From: Roseimicrobium sp. ORNL1
GTDB lineage: Bacteria > Verrucomicrobiota > Verrucomicrobiia > Verrucomicrobiales > Verrucomicrobiaceae
Assembly (NCBI RefSeq): GCF_011044495.1
Contig: NZ_CP049143.1
Span: 4,092,001-4,156,000, forward strand
Direction of reading: 5' to 3'
DNA: 64,000 nt
The notes beneath the pieces were generated by a model that ran no database searches, was not told where the DNA came from, and saw only the letters and a list, made by a program, of their open reading frames with translations. This document shows positions 53,588 to 62,438 of this stretch, piece by piece. The position numbers were made by a program, and so were the translations under genes. The stretch's first letter is position 1. Every line of letters starts with the position of its first letter.

Positions 53588-54061
53588 ATGTCCACTGAAA
53601 ATACCAATTCCGCCACCGGCACCGTCCGCCTTCACCGTGTGCTTGCTGCCAAGGTTGAGCGTGTCTTCCGAGCTTTCACCGATGCTGACGCCCTGGTAAA
53701 GTGGATGGCCCCGAATGGCTTCACCGCCAAGGTCCATCAAATCGACGTGAAGGTAGGCGGTATCTACAAGATGTCCTTCACCAACTTCAACACAGGCAAC
53801 AGCCACTCCTTTGGCGGCACGTACCTGGAAGTGAAGCCGAACGAATTCCTGAAGTATACAGACAAGTTCGATGCTCCGAACATGCCCGGAGAAATGATCA
53901 CCACCGTCACTCTGAAGGAAGTCTTCTGCGGCACGGAATTGAACATCACCCAGGAGGGCATCCCTGCCATGATTCCGGCAGAAGCATGTTACCTCGGCTG
54001 GCAGGAGTCGCTGTATCTCCTGAAACTGCTGGTTGAGCCAGAAATCCCCGATCAAGGTTGA
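53588..54061 (+). CDS. AHSA1/SRPBCC-family protein
   Basis: The protein has 157 residues forming a START/AHSA1-like helix-grip fold: VRLHRVLAAKVERVFRAFTDADALVKWMAP, GFTAKVHQIDVKVGGIYKMSFTNF, EFLKYTDKFDAPN, TVTLKEVFCGTELNITQEGIP, and a C-terminal helix. The family binds small hydrophobic ligands or is related to the Hsp90 activator Aha1; activity unknown. Confidence 0.85.
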   Translation: MSTENTNSATGTVRLHRVLAAKVERVFRAFTDADALVKWMAPNGFTAKVHQIDVKVGGIYKMSFTNFNTGNSHSFGGTYLEVKPNEFLKYTDKFDAPNMPGEMITTVTLKEVFCGTELNITQEGIPAMIPAEACYLGWQESLYLLKLLVEPEIPDQG

Positions 54062-54255
54062 TCTGCCTCTGAGGTTGGGCGTGGGTGGCTGTGCCATTCA
54101 CGCCCGGGTCATCACGTAGCGTCCTCCAACTTATGAAATACTGGCATTGGATGGCTTTCATGGCCATGCTGGCGAACGCCGCGCATGAACCACACAGCGC
54201 TGTTTTTCATCACGTACCAGATCACGTTCTGAATCCACTCTCTTGCCGCACACAC

Positions 54256-54843
54256 ATGCAATTGGAATTCATGACTGGCGCAGAACCCCAGCCGAGCACC
54301 CGCAGCCTATTTCTGGCTCTCTTCCCTGGTCACGCTACCATCCAGCACATCTGCGAACAGATGCCTGGCATCCGCCAGCAACACGGACTGACCAGCAAGA
54401 TGCGACCTCTGGAACATTTGCATCTCACCCTGCATTGGATTGGCGACTATCCCGAAGTACCCGAGGACCTTGTCCAGATCATCGGACACGCTTGCAAGCA
54501 GGTCGCGAATCGTGTGAGTCCCTTTGAAGTCAAGCTGGATGAGGTCTTGAGCTTCCGCGGACGCCCCGGACGCAATCCCCTGGTCTTGTCAGGGACCGAT
54601 GCCGACAATGCCAAGCTGACAAGCCTTCACCAGACTCTGCTGTTGGAATTGGCAAAGGTCCTTCCGCTAAAAAAAGGAGGCCTCAAATTTCACCCTCACC
54701 TGACGCTGCTCTACGACAAGCAGGGCAACATCAAAGCTCCCGCAAATCCCGTGACCTGGACTGCAGACGAGATTGTCCTGGTCTGCAGTGAGGTGGGCCA
54801 CACCAAATATCACCGTCTGGGTGCGTGGAAACTCCAGGCATAA
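54256..54843 (+). CDS. thpR: 2'-5' RNA ligase/cyclic phosphodiesterase (ThpR type)
   Basis: This is 195 residues from MQLEFMTGAE (an inner Met is at 54271; the frame is open upstream). Two HxTx motifs are present at the usual spacing: HLTL at 56-59 and HLTL at 148-151. This is the 2H phosphoesterase fold that opens 2',3'-cyclic phosphates or ligates tRNA halves with 2'-5' links. Cytosolic. Confidence 0.85.
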   Translation: MQLEFMTGAEPQPSTRSLFLALFPGHATIQHICEQMPGIRQQHGLTSKMRPLEHLHLTLHWIGDYPEVPEDLVQIIGHACKQVANRVSPFEVKLDEVLSFRGRPGRNPLVLSGTDADNAKLTSLHQTLLLELAKVLPLKKGGLKFHPHLTLLYDKQGNIKAPANPVTWTADEIVLVCSEVGHTKYHRLGAWKLQA

Positions 54844-54859
54844 CAAACAACGCCCTACC

Positions 54860-56263
54860 TCAGGCCCTGTACCCAAAGAACTGCCGTTCCACGATGATAT
54901 CGGCCACTGCTTGTGGCACCATCTCCTTCCACGAGTCATCACCGGCGGCAATCTTCTTCAAGGCATCGCGTGAGAAGAATTTGAGGTATTCAGGGTTGTA
55001 GTTATCCAGTTCTACGAAACTGCCGCGGTCCGCGAGGTAACCGTAAAGTTTTTTCAACTCAGGAGCGACTTCGAGATTATTCACCGTGGTGATGCTATCG
55101 GAGCTTCCTGGTTGCAGCGGATACACGTAGAGCTTCAGATCATTTTTGAAGAGACGCCCGAACGACTCAAGGATGCCACCGGGCAAATTGGAATAATACT
55201 TCTCATCAAACAGCTCAATCAGGCTCGGCACACCCATCACAATGCCGATGCGTTCCTTGGTCCTCCAGGACAGGTAAGCGGCGAGCCGGTAATACTCGAA
55301 GTAGTCCGAGATCAGCACCGTCACGCCACAAGCTGCCAACACATCCGCCCTTGCCAGGAAGTCGCGTCGATCCACCTCATTGCCTTCAGAGAGCAGATTG
55401 CGCATCGTAAGCTCGAACACGGGAAGGACCTCCTTGCCCTTTACCGCAGGGTCCTGGCTGAACTTCTCCAAAGCACACTCCAGCATGTCCAGGTTCACAT
55501 GCGTGGGAGGACGGAAGCTGCCGCGCTCCACCATGACGGCCTTCTTGTACAAGACGTCGGAAGGCTGCAGCACCTCCCCTTTCGCGCCGAACATGGCAGC
55601 ACCGCTCAATCCTAGCTGCACGAGCTTCAGACTGATCAGGCGGTTGTCCACGGCGCGGAACTCGATACCGCGAAACTCGATGGCATCGATCTCGATGCGT
55701 CCAGTGGTCAGCTTGTCCAGCAGGCTTTCCACCAACTTCTCAGGATCATGATGCAGGAAGAAGGCGCCATAGAGCAGGTTCACCCCCACCACTCCCAGAG
55801 CTTCCTGTTGCAGGGCAGCCTCTGTATCCAGCATGCGCACGTGGATGCAAATCTGACTGGCTTCATCCCTGGGACGAGACTGGAACTTCAGGCCCATCCA
55901 GCCGTGGCATTCATTCCCCCCCTTGAAGCTGCGTGCGACCACCGTATCCGCGAAGGCGAAGAAAGCGGTGGTATCGCCACGCTTCTCACTCAACCGCTCC
56001 ACATTCAGCTTGTACTCATAGTCCAGCATGGACTGCAGTCTGGAGCGTGAGACGTACCGCTCCGTGCCGCCGTAGATGGCATCACTCACCACCATGTCAT
56101 AGGCAGAGATACTCTTCGCCACCGTACCGGCCGCACCACCAACACGGAAGAACCACCGCACCACCTCCTGCCCCGCGCCGATCTCCGCCAGGGTCCCGTA
56201 CCAGCGTTTATCCAGATTGATCTTGAGCGCCTTCTGATGTGTATCCAGCTCCGCTTCCTTCAT
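54860..56263 (-). CDS. Conserved protein of unknown function (nicotinamide-nucleotide adenylyltransferase-annotated family)
   Basis: This is a 467-residue protein. It begins LDTHQKALKINLDKRWYG, continues EIGAGQEVVRWFFRVGGAAGT and SDAIYGGTERYVSRSRLQ. I recognise these blocks as a well-conserved family in Bacteroidetes, Verrucomicrobia and others, often annotated as nicotinate-nucleotide adenylyltransferase without visible nucleotidyltransferase motifs. A second half has TTGRIEIDAIEFRG and LVQLGLSGAAMFG blocks. No signal peptide. Biochemical role unknown. Confidence 0.7.
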   Translation of the reverse strand: MKEAELDTHQKALKINLDKRWYGTLAEIGAGQEVVRWFFRVGGAAGTVAKSISAYDMVVSDAIYGGTERYVSRSRLQSMLDYEYKLNVERLSEKRGDTTAFFAFADTVVARSFKGGNECHGWMGLKFQSRPRDEASQICIHVRMLDTEAALQQEALGVVGVNLLYGAFFLHHDPEKLVESLLDKLTTGRIEIDAIEFRGIEFRAVDNRLISLKLVQLGLSGAAMFGAKGEVLQPSDVLYKKAVMVERGSFRPPTHVNLDMLECALEKFSQDPAVKGKEVLPVFELTMRNLLSEGNEVDRRDFLARADVLAACGVTVLISDYFEYYRLAAYLSWRTKERIGIVMGVPSLIELFDEKYYSNLPGGILESFGRLFKNDLKLYVYPLQPGSSDSITTVNNLEVAPELKKLYGYLADRGSFVELDNYNPEYLKFFSRDALKKIAAGDDSWKEMVPQAVADIIVERQFFGYRA

Positions 56264-56382
56264 GCCGAAAGTCTAAGCGTGAAATGCGCTGATGCCAAGG
56301 AGGAGGCGATGCCATAAGAAACAGGGACCGGAAGTCAGGATGCTGTCAGGACTACCTATCGGCAAAGAGCTGCAGCCACCTC

Positions 56383-57399
56383 TCATTCCAACACCACGGT
56401 CTCCAATGCCTGAAGCATGGCTTTGGCATCGTCACCGTTGGGCTCATCCGTGAAGATGGTCATCACGAGGATGGTCTTCGGATTCGGTACCATGAGGCCA
56501 GTCAGCATGACCTTGGAATGCCCGGGCTCCATGGGCTTTCCAACAAGGCTGGCATCGGTGAAAGCGGCGATAGCGCCCATGCCTTGTTTGAGATTTAGTT
56601 CCTGGCACACAGCCTTGCCTTCCACCGAGGTACTCCACAGGCGCTGGGTGGCGCCTTCCACCGCCTGAATGATTGCTTCACGACCGGCCGGCACTCTCGG
56701 CGGTGTGGACAGAGTCATGAGGCAGCTGGAGTTGGGGTCCACGGGAGAGCGGAAGGACACGGTGAACATGTTGCTTCCCTCGCCCACGTCCTGCTTCAGC
56801 ACATTGCCCGTGAGCCAGCCGGTGGGCGGCGAAAAGGTGAGCGTCCCCATCCCCTCCAGAACAAATTTCTCGGGTTCCCCTTTGGCAGCCTTCCAGGGTC
56901 CATGCGTAAGATACGGCGCGAACTGGCTCAGCCACTTGGTCTCCTCTTCCGTCGGGGAAATAATGGAGGCATGCACATCCACCCACCTGCCCTCGTGGAC
57001 GAAGAAGCAGTTCACACTGTCCTGCACGAAGGGCGTGCCCTGGAGGGTGCCTTTCGATCGATAGGTGACGGCTTCACACGTGGCGTGCGTGGTTTTCTTG
57101 ATGCTGTCTGCCACGATCACGGGATTCCGGCTGGCTTGTGCCCAGTAAAAATCCCTGCACGCCGCGTTGGTGGCGACTTTTGCTCCTTCCGGCGGAGGCT
57201 CCACAAAGATGCTGATATTGAACCTGCCTGCATTCCCACGAAACTGAAACGAGCCCCCGGCATAGTCGTTATCAGCATGCTGCAGCACAGGCCCCTGAAA
57301 GCTGATCTGCCAGCCAAGGCCAACGACCGGGACCTTGATCTCCGCAGCGGATGCCGCAGAGACCAATCCAAAGAGGAATAACAAGCAACGAAATCGCAT
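56383..57399 (-). CDS. Hypothetical exported protein
   Basis: This is 338 residues from MRFRCLLFLF; signal peptide ends near SAASA. Two similar halves are suggested by repeated beta-rich blocks: GWQISFQGPVLQ...FNISIFVEPPPEGAK and GWLTGNVLKQDVG...NMFTVSFRSPVDPNSS. Three or four Cys (ACRDFYW, TCEAV, NCFFV) could form disulphides in the periplasm. No recognised family. Confidence 0.65.
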   Translation of the reverse strand: MRFRCLLFLFGLVSAASAAEIKVPVVGLGWQISFQGPVLQHADNDYAGGSFQFRGNAGRFNISIFVEPPPEGAKVATNAACRDFYWAQASRNPVIVADSIKKTTHATCEAVTYRSKGTLQGTPFVQDSVNCFFVHEGRWVDVHASIISPTEEETKWLSQFAPYLTHGPWKAAKGEPEKFVLEGMGTLTFSPPTGWLTGNVLKQDVGEGSNMFTVSFRSPVDPNSSCLMTLSTPPRVPAGREAIIQAVEGATQRLWSTSVEGKAVCQELNLKQGMGAIAAFTDASLVGKPMEPGHSKVMLTGLMVPNPKTILVMTIFTDEPNGDDAKAMLQALETVVLE

Positions 57400-57561
57400 G
57401 AGGTGAATGTGCAGGTGAAGAGTGAGGCGGCCCATCCTATCGAATATCCGGACACTACATCACAACACTCCTTCTTTGGCGATGCATTTGAATTCTGACA
57501 CGCCTCCCACGAAGGCAACAGCTTGTCTTCTCGTGAGACACGGGCTTTGATAGTCGCTCGC

Positions 57562-58461
57562 ATGAAGCACCTCTCTCCCACCTCCGACGCTGCACGCGCT
57601 CTCGCCTCTGGCCGTTATCGCATCCGCAAGCTGGATACTGCTGGCCTGGCAGCCGTGCCCATACCCTGGATGCGTGAGGCTGGCTGGAATCCCGGCCTGC
57701 ATGATGCGGAGACCTTCATCACTGCCGACCCTGATGGCTTCCTGGTCGGTGAACTCGATGGCCAGCCCATCGCCACGGTCAGTGGTGTGCGCTATGATGA
57801 CACCTTCGGCTTCCTTGGTTGCTACATTGTGCAGGAGCCCTTTCGAGGCCTGGGCTACGGCATGGCCATCCATGAAGCCGCGCGACGACATCTGGAAGGC
57901 TGCACCCAGGGTGGTGACGGTGTGCTGGAGAACGTGGAGAAATACAAACAAATCGGCCGCGTGTATGCCTACCGCAATGCGCGATACGAGGGCGTGAAGC
58001 AAACTCCTGACTGGAAGCCGGGCACGCCATTGAGCGACGTGCGCGAAGTGCCTTGGGAGAAAATCGAAGCACTGGATCGCGCGTGCTTCCCGGCGCCACG
58101 CAGTGCGTTCCTCAAGACATGGATCCACCAGGCCGATGCCTTTGCGCTCGCGGCAGCAGGTGCTGATTCGGCCGCAGAAGGATACGGCGTCATTCGCAAA
58201 TGCTACAGTGGCTGGAAGATTGGTCCCCTCTTTGCGAAGGACGCCGAGACCGCAGAAAATCTGTTCCGCGGATTGGTGGATCGCATTCCTGTCGGAGATG
58301 CCTTTGTGCTGGATATCGCCGAGCCGAATGCAGCTGCCAGGGATCTCGTGGCCCGCTATGGCATGCGCGAGGTCTTCGCCACCGCACGCATGTACACGGG
58401 CCCTTTTCCCCAGGTCAATCTGGATTGGGTGTATGGCGTGACGACCTTTGAGCTGGGGTGA
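57562..58461 (+). CDS. GNAT acetyltransferase, two-domain type
   Basis: This is 299 residues from MKHLSPTSDA (frame open 13 codons upstream). N-terminal GNAT domain with acetyl-CoA-binding EPFRGLGYGMAIHEAARR (Q/RxxGxG). A second, degenerate GNAT-like domain spans the rest (VREVPWEKIEALDRACFP, GYGVIRKCYSGWKIGPL, DAFVLDIAEPNAAA), as in the YobR/Acetyltransf_18 group. Substrate unknown. Confidence 0.85.
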   Translation: MKHLSPTSDAARALASGRYRIRKLDTAGLAAVPIPWMREAGWNPGLHDAETFITADPDGFLVGELDGQPIATVSGVRYDDTFGFLGCYIVQEPFRGLGYGMAIHEAARRHLEGCTQGGDGVLENVEKYKQIGRVYAYRNARYEGVKQTPDWKPGTPLSDVREVPWEKIEALDRACFPAPRSAFLKTWIHQADAFALAAAGADSAAEGYGVIRKCYSGWKIGPLFAKDAETAENLFRGLVDRIPVGDAFVLDIAEPNAAARDLVARYGMREVFATARMYTGPFPQVNLDWVYGVTTFELG

Positions 58462-58803
58462 GGCAAGGATGGCAGTCTGAAAAGGGCATTACGCTCAAGC
58501 TGATACATTCGTTCCCCCCAAGGCTCTCCGGGGTGGCACTTCGCTGCCCTTGAGGGCTCCTCGCCGCCTTGCCATTTCGGGCCTTCGTGATTTTTGTGCC
58601 GATATCGTAACCTCGGGTGGGTTCTGTCGATCTGTTCAGTAAGAGCCCAAGCTGTCCGTGCCGGCAGCTACGCCTTCCCTTCCAACTTCTCCCATCGAGG
58701 AATCACGATGGCCCGTGTTGAGTTTTTCACTCCAACCCCACCTTCACGGCAGCAACCACGCCCCCTTGGCTGATCTGTCACTCACCCTCAAATCTCAGCC
58801 ACC
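58462..58803. other. Gene-free stretch upstream of the RGS protein
   Basis: This is 342 bp. A weak hairpin (GGTGGCA/TGCCC region near 58533-58552) is visible after the GNAT gene; no coding frame or repeat of the R1-R4 type is seen. Presumably holds the promoter for the RGS-domain gene. Confidence 0.4.
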
Positions 58804-59862
58804 ATGCCACACGAATTTAATACGTTGGACAGCGTCCTTGATCATCCCCAGATGCGCGGGGCACTCAGAAAGTTTCTTGCCTCTGAGTACTCCTCGGAGA
58901 ATTTGCAATTTCTCGAAGCAGTGGAGGCCTTCAAGGCGGCCTGTCAGGACCCCAACGTGAGCGAACAGACGCTCCGCCTGCGTGCCACGCAAATCTCCAC
59001 GCTCTTTGTGCAGCCAGGCAGCCCCAGTCAGGTCAATCTCTCTTCCGCCACCCTCGGAGTTGTGCAGACCGAACTCGGCAACCTTGCCACGAAGAACCGT
59101 GCCCAGCTGAGCACCACCTTCGACGCTGGATCTATGGATGTCTCCGACATGATGATGAGAGACACTTTTACGCGATTCAAGAAAAGCGAACTGTCAGGGA
59201 ACACGGTGCAGAAGCTCGATGACATCGAGAATCTCGAAGCGCAGATGGAGAAGCTCAAGACGAGCAAATCTGAGCAGGCCAAGGCCATCTTCCAGGGTGG
59301 TGCTGGAAGGGCGAAACGGAATCTCCAGAGTCAGATTGATGAAGTGCGAACGAGCATCGACCAATCGATCCTCACTCAACCTTACGTGCTGCCCCAGCTG
59401 CCCGTCCCAGCCCAGGTTTTGCCCGCACCGCAGGTGCAGCAACAGCAACAGCAACAGCCGCCTTTGGTAGTGGCGCAACCTCCCCCTGTCGTGGGGGTAC
59501 AGCCACCGCCGCCGCTCGTTGTCGCACCGCCACCTCCCCCTCAACCCGACCCTCTTCAGGTGGGAGACATGAGCATGGCGGAACTCGCCGGAATCCAGCA
59601 GGGCCGTGCCAGAGGCGTGGACCCCAGCGTGAAGCAACCCCTCCAGGTCGAGGACATGAGCATGGCAGAACTCGCCGGCATGCAGCAGGGCCGCTCCAGG
59701 GCCATGAATCCCAACGTGAAACCAGGGAGCAATTCGCTTCCTCCAAACGACCTGGGCAATGACTCACCCGGCACGCAGACGCACACGTCCGTCCGTGATT
59801 CCTTGGGGAAGAAGCCGGAGGCCCCCAACACAGTGAAACCGGGACAGCGGACTCACGTGTAG
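58804..59862 (+). CDS. RGS-domain protein with coiled coil, Pro/Gln-rich linker and 29-residue tandem repeat
   Basis: This is a 352-residue protein. Residues about 7-130 match the regulator-of-G-protein-signalling fold: TLDSVLDHPQMRGALRKFL, SEYSSENLQFLEAVEAFK (Asn33 equals the key Asn of RGS4), FVQPGSPSQVNLS, and FDAGSMDVSDMMMRDTFTRF (Asp120, Arg124). From family knowledge these positions contact the Galpha switch regions. A coiled coil (about 133-190) follows, then a Gln/Pro-rich linker (211-250) and two 29-residue repeats (250-278, 279-307; SMAELAGxQQGR). No signal peptide or transmembrane helix is visible. RGS domains are mainly eukaryotic; a host-directed or regulatory role is inference. 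Confidence 0.75.
   Translation: MPHEFNTLDSVLDHPQMRGALRKFLASEYSSENLQFLEAVEAFKAACQDPNVSEQTLRLRATQISTLFVQPGSPSQVNLSSATLGVVQTELGNLATKNRAQLSTTFDAGSMDVSDMMMRDTFTRFKKSELSGNTVQKLDDIENLEAQMEKLKTSKSEQAKAIFQGGAGRAKRNLQSQIDEVRTSIDQSILTQPYVLPQLPVPAQVLPAPQVQQQQQQQPPLVVAQPPPVVGVQPPPPLVVAPPPPPQPDPLQVGDMSMAELAGIQQGRARGVDPSVKQPLQVEDMSMAELAGMQQGRSRAMNPNVKPGSNSLPPNDLGNDSPGTQTHTSVRDSLGKKPEAPNTVKPGQRTHV
59551..59724 (+). repeat. Two tandem 87-bp repeats inside the RGS gene
   Basis: Bases 59551-59637 and 59638-59724 encode two near-identical 29-residue units (LQVxDMSMAELAGxQQGRxR). The second differs from the first at about 10 residues. Confidence 0.75.
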
Positions 59863-59995
59863 GGGCCTATGTCAGATTCAGAGTGAGGCACGGGATGCCA
59901 ATGGCAGCCTGTGAGGAGATTTGCGAGTCAGCACCATTGTTGCCTTCGCGAATACTCTTCTGGCAGGAGTTGTGCTACCACTGTCACCCTACCCT

Positions 59996-60325
59996 ATGCA
60001 ATCCTCCCCCTGGAAAGTCCTCTCCTCTCATGTCAGCGCCGGCGTACTCACAGAGGGCTGGCAGCTCAATACCATCGAAGACGCGGATGGGGATGCGCCT
60101 CGCATCTGCACCTTCGAGGTGCCAGTGACCTTTGACGCTCCCTTCTATGCCCCGCCGGTCGTGCAATTGGGCCTCACCGGGTTCGACATCGACCAGCGCG
60201 ACAGCGCACGTCTCACCTTGAAGGCCGAAAGCATCACGTCCGCGGGCTTTGTAGCCACCATCACCACCTGGGCGGGCACCCGCGTGTACGGGGCGGAGTT
60301 TCAGTGGCTGGCGATCGGTGCGTGA
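59996..60325 (+). CDS. Stand-alone H-type lectin domain
   Basis: This is 109 residues from MQSSPWKVLS (the frame is open further upstream). Residues about 42-107 match the H-type lectin (discoidin II/Helix pomatia agglutinin) pattern: VPVTFDAPFYAPPVVQLGL, TGFDIDQRDSARLTLKAESI, TSAGFVATITTWAGTRV and the closing WLAIGA. The single-domain form and the lack of a signal peptide resemble secreted or released lectins that trimerise and bind GalNAc. It starts 133 bp after the RGS gene in the same direction. Sugar specificity is inference. Confidence 0.75.
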   Translation: MQSSPWKVLSSHVSAGVLTEGWQLNTIEDADGDAPRICTFEVPVTFDAPFYAPPVVQLGLTGFDIDQRDSARLTLKAESITSAGFVATITTWAGTRVYGAEFQWLAIGA

Positions 60326-60391
60326 AGTGACTCTTCGGCTCCTCTGGGCTTGAATCACATCAAGCCCACCGCGCTGCGCTCCCCCAGCGCG

Positions 60392-61230
60392 CTACTTATA
60401 GTTGACGGTCAAACTCTGCACCCGGACGGAACCTGAACCCGTGATGGGCTCAATGCCAAAGGCAAGACCGTTGAACCATTCCTCGCCAGACACCTTGCCC
60501 TTGCCCTGGAGGAACGAGAGCGCTGCCTTGAAGTCGATTGAGCCTGCAGGAACTTCCGCGGACGGCAGGAACATGTAAAACGGTCCATGCGGCGCGGGCT
60601 GTACGGCGACTTTCCAAACCCGACCCGAGGCATCCGTGTAGGTGCCGAGTTGCTCACCCGCATTTACGAACTCCACCGCGGACTTCGCTGGTCGCAGGAA
60701 AAAACCGATTTCGGCGACCTTGTCTCCGCCAACACTTTTCGTCAGGAAGAACTCGGCCAGCACATTGAAGTCTCCCACAGGACGTGCGGCATCGAAGCCG
60801 TAGTTCACCTCCAACGCGCCGATGTCCTTCACCTGTCGTGGGGTGATGGGTGTCTGCGGAACACCACCGTCATAGCTGCCGAAGGACACGGCATTGTATC
60901 CGTACACTCCCGACTCTTTCGGGGCAGTGAGTGGCCAATACCAGGTGAACTCGACATTCGCAGGGAAGCTGTCCGGCTTCACCGCGATCTCGTCGGTGAA
61001 GTCGATGCCGTGTTTGAGGGACTTGCCGGCGCCAAAGTACGTGGACCATGGTCCCGCGTAGGGATGAAGCTGCCCTTGGTGTAGAACTCCTGATCCGCCA
61101 GGACCTTCGTCTCCTCCGCAAAGGTGGTCGTGGGTAACATGGACCAGGCCAGACTCGCCAGCAGGCTGGCCACCATGCCGAGTGAGGTCCCTGACTTCAC
61201 CGTGTTTCGCAAGTTGAGCGCGCGTTTCAT
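60392..61230 (-). pseudogene. GH12-like exported glucanase, frameshifted
   Basis: The N-terminal part from MKRALNLRNTVK (61230) has a signal peptide (LGMVASLLASLAWSMLP...FAEE) and reads to GSFIP; the rest continues in another frame from YAGPWSTYFG to the stop at 60392. One missing base in the GGG run at 61061-61063 (plus strand) explains the break. The second part resembles GH12: VEFTWYWPL, FNVLAEFFLTKS, KVAEIGFFLRP (nucleophile region) and GLAFGIEPITGSG (acid/base region). GH12 enzymes cleave beta-1,4-glucans/xyloglucan. If repaired, 279 residues. Confidence 0.6.
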
Positions 61231-61407
61231 CGAGATGTGTGGTCTCCGTCGAACTATCGGAGACGGGTCGCTCTTTGTCCGCATGGCCTACCAAGGTCAA
61301 GGGAATAGTGCGGGTGCATGCAGACGGATGATGCGGCAACTCCGTGCCGGCCATCTTCTCCGCGAAAAGGCTTGAGTAGTGCCTTCAATCCATTTCACGA
61401 TGCAGGC

Positions 61408-62418
61408 ATGAATCTGCTTCAAAAAATCACCCTGGTTCTCTTCGCGGGCACCCCGGGATTGGCCTTCGGCTGTATCTGGGACAGTGATACCCTGGCATCC
61501 GAGAGCGCGCGGTTTCCTGATATCGCTGGGATCATGACGGGCATTTTCCCCCGCCATTCGAAGGAATATCACGAATGGCGTGTGAAGCAGAAAAAGCCGC
61601 TGGTGGACTCCGGCAAAGGGAGCGCCATGGACTTTGACGACCTTGCGGTGTCGCAGCACAAGCTGGGAGATCACAAGGCCGCCATCGCCACCATGATGGC
61701 GAAGGAGAAGCAGATACCGGGAAAGTATGAGACCTACTCGAACCTGGGCACCTTCTGCATCTACACCGGCGACCTTTTCGATGCGGTGAAGTGGATAGAA
61801 AAAGCGCTCTACATCAATCCCAATGCACACTTCGGTCGCGAGAAGTACCAGCGCTGGCTGGTGCTCTGGGTTCTGGAAAACAAGATGAACGTCAAGACCG
61901 ATGAAGAGATAGCGGAAGAACGTCGCAGATCCTGGGACGGGAAGCCGGTGGGATTTGCGGCGTTCATCGCGCGGAAACAACTGGGCGACCTCTCTCCCAA
62001 CTCGCAGACCCCTCTGAAGTTCACCGAGACTCAACGCCAGACCGCCATCGAGGGCGTGAAGGGCATGATGTACTTCGCCGACTTTGACAATCCCATTCTG
62101 CAGGAGGCGTTGGGAGATTTGCTGAGCTTCGGCAACATGGACGAGAACGCAGCGCAACTCGCCGGCCTGTGTTATCTCCACGCTTCTGAAAAGACTGCCG
62201 ATCCGCTGGAAAAGGCCCGGTTGAAGAAACTGCGGGGCATGGTTCTCTCTTCGAGCCACGAGCGCGAAGAGGCCGAATCCTCGAAAACCCTCACCTACGC
62301 CCTAGAGAAGGGTCAGAAGCTCAACGCCGCTGTCCGTTCCGAGGAAATGGCTTGGATTTCCGCAGGTCAGGATGCCACGGTGGAGTTTCAGAAGAAGTAT
62401 CTGCAGGCAGCCAGATGA
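61408..62418 (+). CDS. Exported TPR-like protein
   Basis: This is 336 residues from MNLLQKITLV; a signal sequence ends at LAFGCIWDS, possibly a lipoprotein site. Helical repeats of TPR type: FDDLAVSQHKLGDHKAAIATMM, YSNLGTFCIYTGDLFDAVKWIEKALYINP. Convergent with rlmN, 20 bp between stops. No catalytic motif; likely a scaffold in the envelope. Confidence 0.75.
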   Translation: MNLLQKITLVLFAGTPGLAFGCIWDSDTLASESARFPDIAGIMTGIFPRHSKEYHEWRVKQKKPLVDSGKGSAMDFDDLAVSQHKLGDHKAAIATMMAKEKQIPGKYETYSNLGTFCIYTGDLFDAVKWIEKALYINPNAHFGREKYQRWLVLWVLENKMNVKTDEEIAEERRRSWDGKPVGFAAFIARKQLGDLSPNSQTPLKFTETQRQTAIEGVKGMMYFADFDNPILQEALGDLLSFGNMDENAAQLAGLCYLHASEKTADPLEKARLKKLRGMVLSSSHEREEAESSKTLTYALEKGQKLNAAVRSEEMAWISAGQDATVEFQKKYLQAAR

Positions 62419-62438
62419 ACTGACGGTCTTTCTACTTT

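Noticed and set aside
60392-61354. A single intact 320-residue minus-strand gene
   Set aside because: Its N-terminal 80 residues (HHPSACTRT and so on) look random, while the signal peptide and start of the real gene lie in another frame from 61230; a frameshifted GH12-like gene explains both.
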